From Antilocapra americana (Eukaryota > Chordata > Mammalia > Artiodactyla > Antilocapridae), in assembly GCA_007570785.1 (NCBI GenBank), contig ML664664.1:593350-657349 (forward strand): a stretch of 64,000 nt of DNA. The letters are read 5' to 3'. Numbering within the stretch: the stretch's first letter is position 1; each line of letters begins with the position of its first letter. Position numbers and translations under genes: made by a program. Of the stretch, positions 46,166 to 58,427 are shown piece by piece. The notes under the pieces are model-generated. The model worked only from the letters and a program-made list of their open reading frames with translations, ran no database searches and was not told the DNA's origin.

Positions 46166-47382
46166 TATGTACAATTGAAGAGAGCCAAGCTGTCACCATG
46201 ATACTGAATGAAGCTCCTAATTACTCTCTCTGCACTGCTCTGAAATTATGACATCTACAGAAATTAGTGGCACTTCACACTCTGCTGTATTTCAGGCGTA
46301 GGAAATGCATGGCAGTAATGGCCATTAAGAGGACAGACATGAGTGATAGGAAACAAATTTTGTTAATACGTATGTGTCAAAAAGTACAATACGTGTAGAT
46401 GATCTACACAATAAATGTTTTCTAAAGCTGACTGCTCTGAATTTCAATTACTATCATGAGCTTTGTCACACTTCAGCTGTATCCTCACAACATCCAAATT
46501 AAATGAAAATATGAAAAATCTGCCAGTTCATATTTGTTTGAGTATACCATTCCATAAATGTGCATGTTGTTTTTCTAGATAAATCCATCTGTTATTCTGG
46601 TATTGTGCAGACATATTCACAATTCTAATTTTATTTTTGTATTGCTTCTGAATATTTCAAGGGGCAGAAGACTTGAATTCTCTTAGCCTCTCAGTAACCT
46701 GGAAACAAGTAGTAACTTAGTCATAGTTTTATTCACTAACATGAAAACTAGTAAAAGACTCCCTTCCATGATTTCATGGAGTAATCCTCCATGAAACACA
46801 TTAAATGGCATTCAATGCATAGAGAAAGTTTTCCAATTGCCAGCAAAACACATCACTCATTTTATTTTTTAAGGGGAGTGAAATGGTGATAGTTACCGAC
46901 AGCATAGGAAGTACTATGAGGAATCAACCAACTTTACTTGCCCTCATGCATATTCTTACTTTTCCCCAGAACTAATGAGCCCTGATTCAGCTCAGCAGAA
47001 TCACTGCGTCCGAAGTTCTACTGAGATTCTGCTCTAGTGTTGAGTTTTTTTCTCTTGCCTTTGCATCTTCTATTTAAATTTACTTTCTCATCTATACTTT
47101 GTTTATTAGAAATTTTGCTGCAGGGGAATGGCTTTCATTTTTTATTCTTTTACCTTTAGCAATGATTATTACTTGATGCAGTTTAATTTCAAGGATTGGA
47201 AGGGAAGAAGGCATGGACAGGTAGGATTAATTTGGGGCCACTAGCTCATGATCAGTTAAGTCCTTGGTGAGTAATAACCAAGAAAGCCATGACTAATAAG
47301 CAAGAAACATAGTACTGTTTTTGTTTGTGTGTATATGACACAGAATTATCTTAATTTTTATTGGCTTTTTAAAAATATGAGA
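46166..47382. other. Unrecognised sequence, 1.2 kb
   Basis: No repeat or open frame of note. The stretch at 46240-46700 is free of recognisable repeats and could be single-copy, possibly constrained, noncoding DNA. Sequence alone cannot show constraint. Confidence 0.4.
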
Positions 47383-47622
47383 GACACTTCCCTGGTGGTC
47401 CAGTGGTTAAGAATCCACCTTCCTATCCGGGGGATGTGGGTTCAATCCCTGGTCAGGGAAATAAGATCACACATACTGTGGCAAAGCTAAGCCTGTGTGC
47501 TGCAAACTACTGAGCTCCTGTGCCACAATTAGAGGGAAGCCCATGAGCTGCAATGAAAGACCCTGTGTGCCGTAACAAAGAGCCAGTGCAGCCAAGAATA
47601 AATAAATAAATACATTAAAAAA
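47383..47622 (+). mobile_element. CHR-type SINE
   Basis: The head 'gacacttccctggtggtcca', 'gtgggttcaatccctggtca', the body 'aagatcacacatactgtggc' and 'gagccagtgcagccaagaat', and an AAATAAAT tail are all in the expected order. It is close to full length. Confidence 0.87.
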
Positions 47623-48382
47623 TGATAAATGAGGCTAACTTTTTACTAAGTACTGGAACTTTAGAATAAGTTTTTTTTTTTTTCAGTGCCTAGAATAAGT
47701 TTTATCAAAGAAAATATCCGCCCAATACCCTTCAGTTTTCTCCCTCATCTGATAGGAAGTGCTAAAGCTGCTCAACCACACACACACAAAAGAGAAAACA
47801 AAACGAGTATTGTAGAAAAAGTAGGTAGTTGAGGACACTTTACTGACATCATCTGCCTTACAAATTGTTATTACCTGAAATAAAGAGAACAAAGCAAAGC
47901 TGAATCTTGAGCACTGGAAGAGATAAAAATCCACAAACCACTGTGCACCATGGGGAAGCTGAATGAGACATTGGTGAGAGGGTGGATGGAATCAGCTTGT
48001 AAGATTTTGTTGGGTTTTGCCAGGGTTGAACATAAAGTTGTCCTGAGGGAAGCTAATGTGCCATAAATCCCTGTATCTGATTGGATTTGGAAAATTACCC
48101 CTGAGCATACATGGAGGTTTCCTTTGACTAAACAGATTTAGGGCTTGTTAATACATTTCAGTTAAGGCTTTTCTAATGGACATCTGGGATTACTTCAGAG
48201 ATTGAACTATGATTCCATGTAGAAATTGATGGAAATCAACTTCTCTTTGAATGGTATACTTATCAGATTTAAATTAACTTTAGGTTAAACATTCTTCTTC
48301 TCCCAAAGTCTAAGAACTTCTGAAAATGTTTTTTTCTTCTTGTTGTTGTTTTTACTTTATCCAACATGAGTTTGCAGCTTTT
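47623..48382. other. Unrecognised sequence
   Basis: No repeat recognised apart from a T-run at 47671-47684 and a short CA run near 47777. The minus-strand frame at 47683-47934 has no recognised domain. Confidence 0.4.
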
Positions 48383-48625
48383 CTTTTTTAAATTAATTTT
48401 TATTGGAGTATAGTTGATTTACCACGTTGTTCTACTTTCTGCTGTACAGCAAAGTGACATATATATATACACACACACATATATAGATATATCTCCACTC
48501 TTTTTTAGATTCTATTCCCATATAAGTTGTTACAGAGAATTGAGTAGAGTTCCCTGTGCTACCTAGAAATTTCTTACTAGTTATCTATTTTATGCACAGC
48601 AGTGTTTGTATGTCACATGCTTTGT
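48383..48625 (-). mobile_element. L1 3' UTR, antisense, with an internal TA/CA repeat
   Basis: The complement of the ruminant L1 3' end is seen: 'ttattggagtatagttgatt', 'tttctgctgtacagcaaagt', an (AT)n(AC)n(AT)n repeat at 48461-48493, then 'gagttccctgtgctacctag' and 'ctagttatctattttatgca'-like text. It is noncoding. Confidence 0.85.
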
Positions 48626-48969
48626 ATGTATATTTAATGCTTTATTAACTTGTGACTTTTTGGGTTTCCTATGATATGAAACAATAAAACTCATCTCAAC
48701 TCAATAACTTCCTGTTTTTTTTCTTTTTTGTTTGTTTTTGGCTTTTATATAATCCTACAGTTTTAAATACTAAAGATTTTGAAGCAACTTGTTAAATCCA
48801 TAGACCATGGATTTAGATGGCCTTGATGCACATCCCATTCCTACTACTGACTGGAAAGGAAACATTAGGCCACCATCTTTTTCAGTTTTCTTATTCGGTA
48901 AATAAGGAGAGGGAAGTAGCATGTGGACTCTTCATTGATAGAGTTGTGAGAATTTTATCATACAAATCT
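48626..48969. other. Unrecognised sequence
   Basis: T-rich stretch with no recognised repeat or gene, ending at the DNA transposon. Confidence 0.4.
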
Positions 48970-49473
48970 TCCTTGACTCAATGGGGTTATGCTCCTATAA
49001 ATCCATCAAAAGCAGAAAACATTTTAAGCTGAAAATGCATTGAATATGCCTCATCTACCAAACATCAGAGTTTACCCTAGCCTACCTTAAACATGCCCAG
49101 AACACTTATATTAGCCTATAGTTAGGCAAAATCATCTAACAGAAAGCCTATTTCATAAGAAAGTGTTACTAACTCATGTAATTTCTTAAATAATATACTG
49201 GAAGTAAAAAAGAAAATGGATGTATGGGTACAGAAAGATTATGAGTGTATCAGTGATTCACCTTCATGATGGCATGGCTGACTGGGAGCTCTGGCTTGCT
49301 CCCACTGTTTGGCATCACAAGAAAGTATTGTTAGACACATTTCTAGTCTGAGAAAATATAAAAATTCAAAATTCAAAGTATAGTTTCTATCAAATGCATA
49401 TAGCTTTTGCACCATCATAAAGTCAAAAGATCCTAATTTGAACCACCATAAACTGGGACTGTCTATATTCCAG
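48970..49473. mobile_element. Old nonautonomous DNA transposon with both terminal inverted repeats (Tigger-like)
   Basis: The left end (ccttgactcaatggggttat) and right end (aaccaccataaactgggact) are degenerate inverted copies. The interior holds 'cctagcctaccttaaacatg', 'gcaaaatcatctaacagaaa', 'ggatgtatgggtacagaaag' and 'ggcatggctgactgggagct', which I recall as a common mammalian DNA-transposon MITE of about 500 bases. The family name is not certain; Tc1/mariner-Tigger is my best guess. No transposase frame is present. Confidence 0.65.
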
Positions 49474-49594
49474 GTGTCAAGCTCATAATAAGCAATAAAG
49501 GTCAACTGTTACAATAACTATTCAGTATATAAAACTAATTTATCTTCTCTCAGTGACTTGATCCTTATCATAAAAAGCAAATGGATATTTAGGA

Positions 49595-50465
49595 CTGATG
49601 TCAGTGAGATGGCAGGACAGGAACTCTCAGACCTTGTTCCAACTGACTTACCAACAATATATGGTCCAGAAAGCCTTTATGAGAAATCCAGAAACGAGTG
49701 AAGATGACTGAGTACCCCAGGAAAGGGCAAAGCCAAGAACAGTCACATTGAAATGGGTAAGAAAAATTGTTGCATTTCACCCACGACAGCCCTTCCCCAA
49801 AGCCAGCATGGCTTGGGGTGACTGGAAGAAAACACTGAATTCAATGCTTCTTTGGAGGGTAAGAGAAGAGTGGAATGCATGGCCAGGATTCCAGGCACTC
49901 AGGGGGCTGCCTGAGGGACTGGCTTCTGTCTCCCCTGACTGGGAGTCCTGATGGGGAGTCAGCTTACTTTTAAAGCGTGGGCACTGCTGAGAAGAAAGTA
50001 GATCCTGGTGGCTTATTGCAGGAGCAAAGCACCCAGAGATCCACAACAGACAATGGAGAGAACATGACATTACAAGATGCTAAAAATCAAACTGGAAAAT
50101 CTATATAGTTGGGAAATTGCATGAACAGCAGAAGAGAAGACACAATGTCAGAAAACGCTGAGGAGGGTCCTAGAATCTATAGCCAAGTTGACTGGTGAAG
50201 GTTTTCTATACAAAGCCAGTCCATAAAGACTAGAAAAGTTGATTTTTTGTTGTTGTTGTTTGTTTCAAATACCCAAATTCCAGCAAAACCCAACAAGGCA
50301 TTTGAAGACACAGGAAAACACGGCTCAACTAAAATAAATAAATAAAATAAGCAAATCAATCCATCTCCAGAAACTGACCCCAAGGAAACAGGCATCTATG
50401 AATTAATCACCAAAAAATTCACAATAACTGTATTTTGGAAGCTCAATGAACTTCTGTCAAAAACA
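49595..50465 (+). mobile_element. Old L1 5' UTR-like region
   Basis: The run from 'gagatggcaggacaggaact' through 'aagccagtccataaagacta' to 'aattcacaataactgtattt' and 'tggaagctcaatgaactt' resembles the 5' UTR and ORF1 start of an old mammalian L1 (L1M or HAL1 type). It is joined almost directly to an L1 ORF2 3' end at about 50470. The frames at 49748-49951 (plus) and 49777-50070 (minus) are not genes. Confidence 0.5.
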
Positions 50466-51310
50466 CAAACACAGAAAATAACGCATTGGTGAGGATGTAG
50501 AGAAATCAGAGCCCTTGTATATGGTTAGTTGGAATGTAAAATGGTGCAGCTGGTATGGAAAACAACATGGTGGTTCCTGAAAACAACTAGCAACAGAATT
50601 ATCATGTGATCCAGGAATCCCACTTCTAGGTATGCAGGCAAAAGAATTGGAAACAAGTTCTTAAATAGATATCTGCACACTCATATTCATTATAACATAT
50701 TCTCAATAGCCAAGAGGTGGATATCCATGAGAGATAGGAAAATGTGGCATATACATGCAATGAAACATTATTCTCCCTTAAAAAAGGTGAAGATTTGGCT
50801 TCTTGGGTGGCTCAGTAATAAAGAATCTGCCTACTGATGCAGGGGACAGGGGTTCATTCCTGATCCTGGAAGATCCCACATGCTGTGCCAAGTGTTCCAC
50901 GACTACTGAGCCCAGGCTCTAGAGCCCGGGAGCAGCAACTACTGAAGCCCATGCACTTCAGAGCCTGTGCCCCACAACAAGAGAAGCCAACGCAAGGAGA
51001 AACCTGCACACCCCAACTAGAGAATAACCCCCGCCCCCCAAAACTAGAGAAAGCCCATGTGCAGCAATGAAGATCCAGCACAGCCAAACATAAATAAGTA
51101 AATAATTTTTTTTTTTAAAAAGTGAAAATCCCATCCTACGCCACAGTATGGATGAACCTTGTGGATACTATGCTAAGATAAATAAGCCAGTCACAAGAGG
51201 ACAATTACTGCAGGATTCTACTTACATGTGATATCCAAATTAGTAAAATTCTTAAAAAACAGAATCACAGTTGCCAGGAACTAAGGGTATGGGGAAAAAG
51301 GGAGTTGTCT
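50466..51310 (+). mobile_element. L1 ORF2 3' fragment split by a CHR SINE
   Basis: The left part reads 'attggtgaggatgtagagaa', 'gttggaatgtaaaatggtgc' and 'gatccaggaatcccacttct'. The right part, after the SINE, resumes at 51118 with 'atggatgaaccttgtggata' and ends with 'ttgccaggaactaagggtat'. The two parts are contiguous in L1. Confidence 0.8.
50794..51117 (+). mobile_element. CHR-type SINE inserted in L1
   Basis: The head 'ggcttcttgggtggctcagt' and box-B-like 'aggggttcattcctgatcct' are followed by 'aagatcccacatgctgtgcc', a body with duplicated 'actactgaagccc'-like units, 'aaactagagaaagcccatgt', 'gatccagcacagccaaacat' and an A/T-rich tail. The flanks (aaaaaggtgaagat and aaaaagtgaaaatc) look like a diverged duplication of the L1 target. 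Confidence 0.85.
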
Positions 51311-51324
51311 TTCATTAAAATCAA

Positions 51325-51690
51325 GACAACGTGCCCCAAATGGAGTTGTTCATCATTAGCCCCATGTTACCAAACCAAGACTTAACTGAATTGCTGTTTC
51401 AGCTCTCCCAAAAAAGGAATCTTAAACCATTCACTCATGAATCACCTAATTAGTACTTGTTAGATAATGTGCCTAATAGACCCCTGCCATTGTCTAAAGG
51501 AAAGTGACCTTGGAATAATGGGCCTGCCTTTTTTTTTTCCTGGTCTAGTATAACTTCCTTGATCCCACTCATTTCTGCCTAAAAAGTCTTTCATTCTGTA
51601 CAGCTTCTCAGAGCTCCTTCCTATCTGCTAGACTGAAGGTTGCCTGGTTTGTGAATCATTGAATGAAACCAGTAAGATCTTTAAATTTTA
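51325..51690 (+). mobile_element. Probable solo LTR
   Basis: The order 'caaatggagttgttcatcat', 'caaaccaagacttaactgaa', 'acccctgccattgtctaaag', 'aagtgaccttggaataatgg', 'acagcttctcagagctcctt' and 'gtgaatcattgaatgaaacc' fits a gammaretrovirus-type (ERV1) LTR. The last block would be the degraded polyadenylation signal. No internal retroviral sequence adjoins it. The family is not named. Confidence 0.5.
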
Positions 51691-52287
51691 CTCTATTGAA
51701 CTTCACTTTTTAATACTTTCTATGGGTGGTTTCAGTTTTACAAAATGAAAATTTTCTAAAGAGCTGTTGCCCAATGTGCTTAGAGTTAACACTGCTGTGC
51801 CTGTACTATATACATTTAAAAATGGCTAATATTTTAAATTAAGTTATGTGTCTTAACAAAAACATTTTCATGTTAGAGTGAGCTCTGAAAAATTTATACT
51901 TCATCTATTCCCTTTTATCTCTATGCCAGTATAGTGTCACAATTTCTCTTATTGTCTCTTCTCCTTGAACTTAACCACTACTTTCATTTCCTTTGTCGTT
52001 TGAATTTTTCATTCACTGCCAAATGTTTGAGAATAATAGATTTCAAATTTCTTTAAGAAATATTTATAAGAAAAGTACACAACTCTGAAGATTCAATCAA
52101 CAGATGCTGGTCTAAACCACAACTGTTTCTTCATGCGACACCAACTCAGAGTGATAATTAGCTCTGAGTAATCTATTGTTTGAAAGGAAAAATAAATTTC
52201 TCTCTTCCTTTCTAGTTCCTTTTCTATAATAAAAGATTAATAGGAGAAAAACAAACAGAAATTTAAAAACACGTATACCTGCTGTAT
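51691..52287. other. Unrecognised AT-rich sequence
   Basis: No gene or repeat recognised between the LTR-like stretch and the next SINE. Confidence 0.4.
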
Positions 52288-52500
52288 ACATGGGAAAGTG
52301 GCTTCCCTGATGGCTCAGCAGTAAATGGTCTGCCAGCAATGCAGGAGACCAAGAGATGCAGGTTCGATCCCTGGGTTGGGAAGATCCCCTGGAAAAGGAA
52401 AAGCCAACCCACTCTGGTATTCTTGCCTGAAAAATCCCATGGACTTACTGTACAAAGCACTGCAAAGAGTCACACATGATTGAGCACACACATGGGAAAG
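52288..52500 (+). mobile_element. Bov-tA-type SINE with target-site duplication
   Basis: The body (52299-52489) has the head 'tggcttccctgatggctcag', 'caggttcgatccctgggttg', 'cccactctggtattcttgcc' and 'aaagagtcacacatgattga'. The flank acatgggaaag is duplicated at 52288-52298 and 52490-52500. Confidence 0.92.
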
Positions 52501-52894
52501 ATCCAAAAAAACTGAGTAACTTCCTGAAATGGCCCAAGACATCACCTTGAATATCACTTTCAGCTAAAGGCAAAACATGGTGGGGGTGGGGGAGCCAGTT
52601 ATGGAAGGTTATCAGGCAAAGTACATTAAACAGGGTATGTTTGTTCTGCAGATTCAAGTCACTGCCTTCTGCATCAATAAGAGTGTCTAGTTTTTGTCAT
52701 TCTCCTCTTACTGGTACAGACAGAGAGAAAGACACTCTCGCAAATGGAGATTTGCCTTATAAATTTAAGTTTATCTTACAAGAGGGTAACTTCTACTCAG
52801 ATGTCAGAGCTTCTCTTCTGTCTATTTCTCAAAAATAAGCAGCTCAAAATAATTCTTAGGCCAAAGAGGCATATTTTGGGGTGGCATACTCTGC
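52501..52894. other. Unrecognised sequence
   Basis: No repeat or gene recognised between the SINE and the BovB fragment. A G-run lies at 52579-52592. Confidence 0.4.
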
Positions 52895-53672
52895 CAAAAC
52901 CTCAGATATGCAGATGACACCACCCTTATGGCAGAAAGTGAAGAAGAACTAAAGAGCCTCTTGATGAAAGTGAAAGAGGAGAGTGAAAAAGTTGGCTTAA
53001 AGCTCAACATTCAGAAAACTAAGATCATGGCATCTAGTCCCATCATTTCATGGCAAATAGATGGGGAAACAATGGAAACAATGACAGAGTTTATTTTTGG
53101 GGGCTTCAAAATCACTGCAGATGGTGACTGCAGCCATAAAATTAAAAGACGTTTACTCCTTGGAAGAAAAGTTATGACCAACGTAGACAGCATATTAAAA
53201 AGCAGAGACATTATTTTGCCAACAAAGGTCCGCCTAGACAAAGCTATGGTTTCTCCAGTAGTCATGTATGGATGTGAAAGTTGGACTATAAAGAAATCTG
53301 AGCATCAGAGAATTGATGCTTTTGAACTGTGGTGTTGGAGAAGACCCTTGGGAGTCCCTTGGACTGCAAGGAGATCCAACCAATCCATCCTAAAGGATAT
53401 TCATTGGAAGGACTGATGCTGAAGCTGAAACTCCAATACTTTGGCCACCTGATATGAAGAGCTGACTCATTTGAAAAGACCCTGATGCAGGGAAAGATTG
53501 AAGGCGGGAGGAGAAGGGGATGGCAGAGGATGAAATGGTTGGATGGCATCACCAACTCAATGGACATGAGTTTGAGTAAACTCCAGGAGTTGGTGATGGA
53601 CAGGGAGGCCTGGTGTGCTGCAGTCCATGGGGTCACAAAGAGGTGAACATGATTGGGCAACTGAAATGACTG
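52895..53672 (+). mobile_element. BovB LINE 3' fragment
   Basis: It starts at the YADD region (aacctcagatatgcagatga) and runs to the 3' end (gaacatgattgggcaactga). The frame 52928-53416 is open for 162 codons and carries the RTE C-terminal region. The flanks atactctgc and atattctgc may be a weak target-site duplication. It is 5'-truncated and has no catalytic core. Confidence 0.9.
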
Positions 53673-53759
53673 ATATTCTGCTACCTTTCATATAAACCAA
53701 TTCTAAAACTAGGGAGGGTATAGTAAAATATACTTTCATAGTTAGTAAATGTAGGGGGA

Positions 53760-55820
53760 AAAAGTAAAGAAAACCACTAGACCATTAAGATATGACCTAA
53801 ATCAAATTCCTTATGCTTATGTAGTAGAGGTGATGGATAGATTCAAGGGATTAGGTCTGGTAGACAGAGTGCCTGAAGAACTATGGATGGAGGTTTGTTA
53901 ATACTGCATAGGAGGCAGTTATCAAAACCATCTCCAAGAAAAGGAAATGCAAGAAGGCAAAGCAGTTGTCTGAGGAGGCCTTACAAATGGCTGAGACAAG
54001 AAGAGAAGTGAAAGGCAAAGGAGAAAGGAAAGATATACCCATGTAAATGTAGAGTTCCAGAGAACAGCAAGGAGAGATAAGAAAGCCTTCTTAAGTAAAA
54101 ACTGAAAAGAAATAGAGAAAAACAAAAGAATGGAAAAGACTAGCAATCTCTTCAAGAAAACTGGAAGATACTGAGGAAATATTTCATTCAAAGATGGGCA
54201 TAATAAAGGACAGAAATGGAAAGGACCTAACAAAAGCAGAAGGGATTAAGAAGAGGTGGCAAGAATATACAGAAGAACTATAGAATAAAGGTCTTAATGA
54301 CCCAGATAACCACAATGGTGTGGTCACTTACTTAGAGCCAGACATCCTGGAGTGTGAAGTTAAGCGGGCCTTAGGAAGCATTACTATGAACGAAACTAGT
54401 GGGGTGATGTAATTCCAGTTGAGCTATTTAAGATCCTAAAAGATGATGCTGTTAAAGTGTTGCACTCAATAGGCCAGCAAATTTGGAAAACTCAGCAGTG
54501 GCCACAGGACTGGATAATGTCAGTTTTCATTCCAACGCCAAAGAATATTTAAACTACCGTACAATTGTGCTCATTTTGCATGCTAGCAAGGCAATGCTCA
54601 AAATCCTTCAAGCTATGCTTCAATGGTATCTAAAATGAGAACTTCAAGACGTACAACCTGGAATTAGAAAAGGCAGGCAAACCAGAGATCAATTGCCAAT
54701 ATCCACTGGATCATAGAAAAAACAAAGGAATGTCAAAAAAAATATCTACTCCTGCTTCATTGACTATGGTAAAGCCTTTGAGTGTATGGATCACAGCAAA
54801 CTGTGGAAAATTCTTCAAGAGACAGGAATATCAGATCACCTTACCTGTCTCCTAAGAAACCTGTATGCAGGACAAGAAGGAACAGTTAGAACCAGATATG
54901 GAACAATGGACTGGTTCCAAATTGGGAAAGGAGTATGTCAAGGCTGTATCCTGTTACCTGACTTATTTAATTTCCACACAGAGTATATTATGTGAAATGT
55001 TGGGCTGGATGAAGGACAAGCTGAAATCAAGATTGCCAGGAGAAATACCAATAACCTCAGATATGCAGATGACACCACCCTAATGGCTGAAAGTGAAGAG
55101 GAAATAAAGAGCCTCTTGATGAAGATGAAAAGAAGAGAGTGAAAAGGCTGGCTTAAAACGCAACATTCAAAAAACTAAGATCATGGCATCTGGTCCCATC
55201 ACTTCATGGCAAATAGATGGGGAAAAGGTGGGAACAGTGACAGATTTTATTTTCTTGGGCTCCCAAATCACTGTGGATGGTGACTGCAGCCATGAAATTA
55301 AAAGATGCTTACTCAACTTAGACAGCATATTAAAAAGCAGAGACATTACTTTGCTGGCAAAGGTCCGTATAGTCAAAGCTATGGTTTTTTCCATTTGTCA
55401 TGTATGGATCGAGAGTTGGACCATAAAGAAAGCTGAGCACCAAAGAATTGATGCTTTTGAACTGTGGTGTTGGAGAAGACCCTTGAGAGTCCCTTGGACT
55501 GCAAGGAGATCAAACCAGTCCATCCTAAAGGCAATCAGTCCTGCATATTCATTGGAAGGACTGATGCTGAAGCTGAAACTCCAATAGTTTGGCCACCTGA
55601 TGCAAAGAGTCAACTTATGGGAAAAGACCTCAATGCTGGGAAAAATTGAAGGCAAGAGGAAAAGGGGGTGACAGAGGATGAGATGGTTAGATAGCATCAC
55701 AGACTCAATGGATGTGAGTCTGAGCAAACTACGGGAAATAGTGAAGGACAGGGAATCCTGGCCTGCTGCAGGTCATGGGGTTGCAAAGAGTCAGACATGA
55801 CTTAGTGACCAATCAACAAC
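53760..55820 (+). mobile_element. Longest BovB LINE copy in the window, 2.06 kb
   Basis: It begins in the linker between endonuclease and RT ('gaaaaccactagaccattaa', 'gattcaagggattaggtctg', 'gtgcctgaagaactatggat'), crosses the RT domain and reaches the 3' end (gagtcagacatgacttagtg). Motif A (FIDYGKAFE) is encoded at about 54757-54783 but needs a frame change relative to upstream sequence. Frame 54786-54995 carries MDHSKLWKIL and motif B (QGCILLPDLFN). YADD codons lie near 55060-55071 in another frame. Many frameshifts and stops show it is dead. The endonuclease is absent. Confidence 0.93.
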
Positions 55821-58197
55821 ATAGTAAAGGCAAATCTGTATCACACAAAACAAAAACAAAACAAAACCATGAACTGAATGCCCACACCCTAACATCATTT
55901 TCCCATCTGGATGGCTTATCTTTTTGCCAATTGTCTTTCCTGTCTTGTTGAAACCTGTCTTATAGATTTCCCTTATCCTTTGTGAAAAGGTGCTAAAATA
56001 GCAAAGAATGTAAATCTGACCTTTTTTGTAAAGTGGCATTTCCCATTTCCATTTATAAGTTATTGCTTTGCTGGGATTATCAGTGTATTTAGCATATCAT
56101 TTTACAATGACTTGTTAAAGAAAGAGCAGACATGGGTCAATATCTGAGGCCAGTTTGCAATTGATTTCATTTTTTACGTTTTTATTCTTGAGTTTCCTCT
56201 CCACACCAAATACTATATTAGAAGCAAAAGATTAAAACAAGACAAAATAAAGAAATATAGTCCACAGTTTTATCTTAAAGTTCCGAGACAGGGATTATCT
56301 TTGAAACTCCACTTGAAGAAACTTAGGCACAAAGGGACTTGATCCCCTTTGGTAACCAATGTTACTCTAGTAGGCCAGGCCTCTGAGACGAGGGGCTCCA
56401 TGGTGTTCTCTCTGCCAGGCTCTGCTCCTCCGTCGTGGTCTCCTTCATCTTCTGTAATCCATCTTCCACAAGTTCTTCAGCCTGGCTGTCACAGCTCTTG
56501 TCTTCACAGCTTCAACCTCAGAGAAGGGCCAAGCAGAGCCCACATCCCAGAGAAGCGCCCTGACTCCCTGACACATAGTCCGCCCCTGTCATTGTGTCTA
56601 GGAAGATGCTCACTTGTGACTGGCAGCCTCCACCAGGTTCCTTTGTTGCGGTGAGAGAACAAATCACTAAGCTGTGTGTCTGCTCTGAACGTTAATAAGT
56701 ATTTTGTGAGATCAAAAATAAATTTGGAAGAGAATCTCCTCCCCCTGGCCTAGGGTAGTTGAGCAAGACAAAAAGGTATGGATGGATTCAAATAATATCC
56801 TGTAAGGCATTTTTCACAATTATTATTCACCCACCTATTATTTCTTTTCAAAGATAAAGTTTAAAGCAGCCCTATTTGGAGTAAATAACTGTTTTTCCAT
56901 CTGGACATAATCATCTGTATATTCTTGGTTTAAAATTACTGGTGGCATCCTGCAGTTTTCTCTTCCCAAATCCATGGCTACATTTTGCTTGTGATGTTTT
57001 ATGTCTGGGCATCTCTTTGGGTCAATTCTGTTAACTTACTTCTCCACAGGAAGAAGAAAACCATGTCCCATCCTAGCACATGGGATGGTTTTATCTCATG
57101 TTATAGAATGTTTTATATGGCATTCATTTAAATTTTCCTTCATGTGATGGACTGCGGATCTCTCTCTTCTTGTATACTGTCAGTTTGGTGCTAAAGTGAA
57201 ATGTGAAGCTTTACAGGCATCTTTTCAAAAGAAATATTATCCATAAACTCTAAAGCAATAAAACAAAAAAATTCCGTGGAGGATGTAAAAGAATGAGGAA
57301 CAAATCTAGATGGCGGGAAGAAAAGAACCCTAGAAATAGTATTTTGGTTTGCTTGACCAAACGGGGATAATCCGAAAGGGTAAGCAGCAGTGTGCTGGGG
57401 CATTTGGATGAGCATACTGCACATGGAAAGAGTGAATCTCCACGTGACAGGTGTCTGAACAGGTCATAAAGGGCTGAGTTGGAGGTTAGAGATTGACCTT
57501 TGCATCATAGGAACATCCTCAAGGAGCTTGTGCTGAGGAAACCAGGGCATATACGCTGAATCTGCAAATGCCTCACAGTTTTTATGTCTCACTCTCTAAG
57601 AATAATCTCCTGTGGCCAGTGAATCCCCGTTTTCTCCCTGGTAATCACAAGTGGTTTTTAGCAGTGAGGTTCTGTTACTTTATTCTTGATTTGTTACAGA
57701 TGGTCGTGAAAAGATGGATCATTTGTGAGTGCAGTGAGGAGAATAACACTCAAGACTTCAGTGCCTGGTTTACTGATCACTGCACACCAAGTACAGCAGC
57801 CCCTGATGGTAGCAGACGTCTGTGGGTCCTTACAGGGAAGCAGAAAAACCGCATTGCCTTCTCGGTCTAGTAGATGTGATGCTATCCAGCTGCCAACTAC
57901 CAGGCTGCTGGTGCCTAGTGAGGGTGGAAACTGCTTGTTCCTAAGAAGCAGCTGATGAATAATAAGTCATAAGAACATCCCTGCAAATAATCTATCAATA
58001 AATATGACCAGCAGATAAGGCTTCTTGTTGCTTTCCTTACAATGAAATTTAACACTCTGTTCCTGGGGAATAAAACTGAACCAGGGCCCATCAGTTCTGG
58101 CAACTTCTGCTTTTACTTGTGTCATCAAGCTTTTTTTTTTTTTTTCTGAAAAGGGTGTAGAACTTTAGTGGACTATCCAAAACACCCCTGTGTTGTT
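55821..58197. other. Unrecognised sequence, 2.4 kb
   Basis: I recognise no repeat. A relatively GC-rich part lies at 56380-56660, with a 101-codon plus-strand frame (56349-56654) of unknown meaning. Another plus-strand frame (57568-57870) has no recognised domain. A T-run is at 58131-58145. Confidence 0.45.
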
Positions 58198-58427
58198 AGA
58201 TGATGGTTAACATTTTTCAACAATAAAGCATTTGTACATTAAGGTATGTACTTTTTTTTTTAAAAAAAGATATATATACACTTAATGGACTACAGTATAG
58301 TGTAAGCATAAATTTTATATGCACTAGGAAATAAAAAGAAGTTAATTTGTGCAACTCACTTTGTGATATTTGCATTATTGCAGTGATCTGGAATCAAACC
58401 TGTGATATCTCCAAGGTACGCCTGTAC
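58198..58427. mobile_element. Tigger-like DNA transposon end
   Basis: The order 'gatggttaacatttttcaac', 'cattaaggtatgtacttttt', 'cttaatggactacagtatag', 'ttatatgcactaggaaataa', 'ttgcagtgatctggaatcaa' and 'gatatctccaaggtacgcct' matches one end of a Tigger-group (Tc1/mariner) element with its terminal 'ggtacgcctgta'. The other end is absent. Confidence 0.7.
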
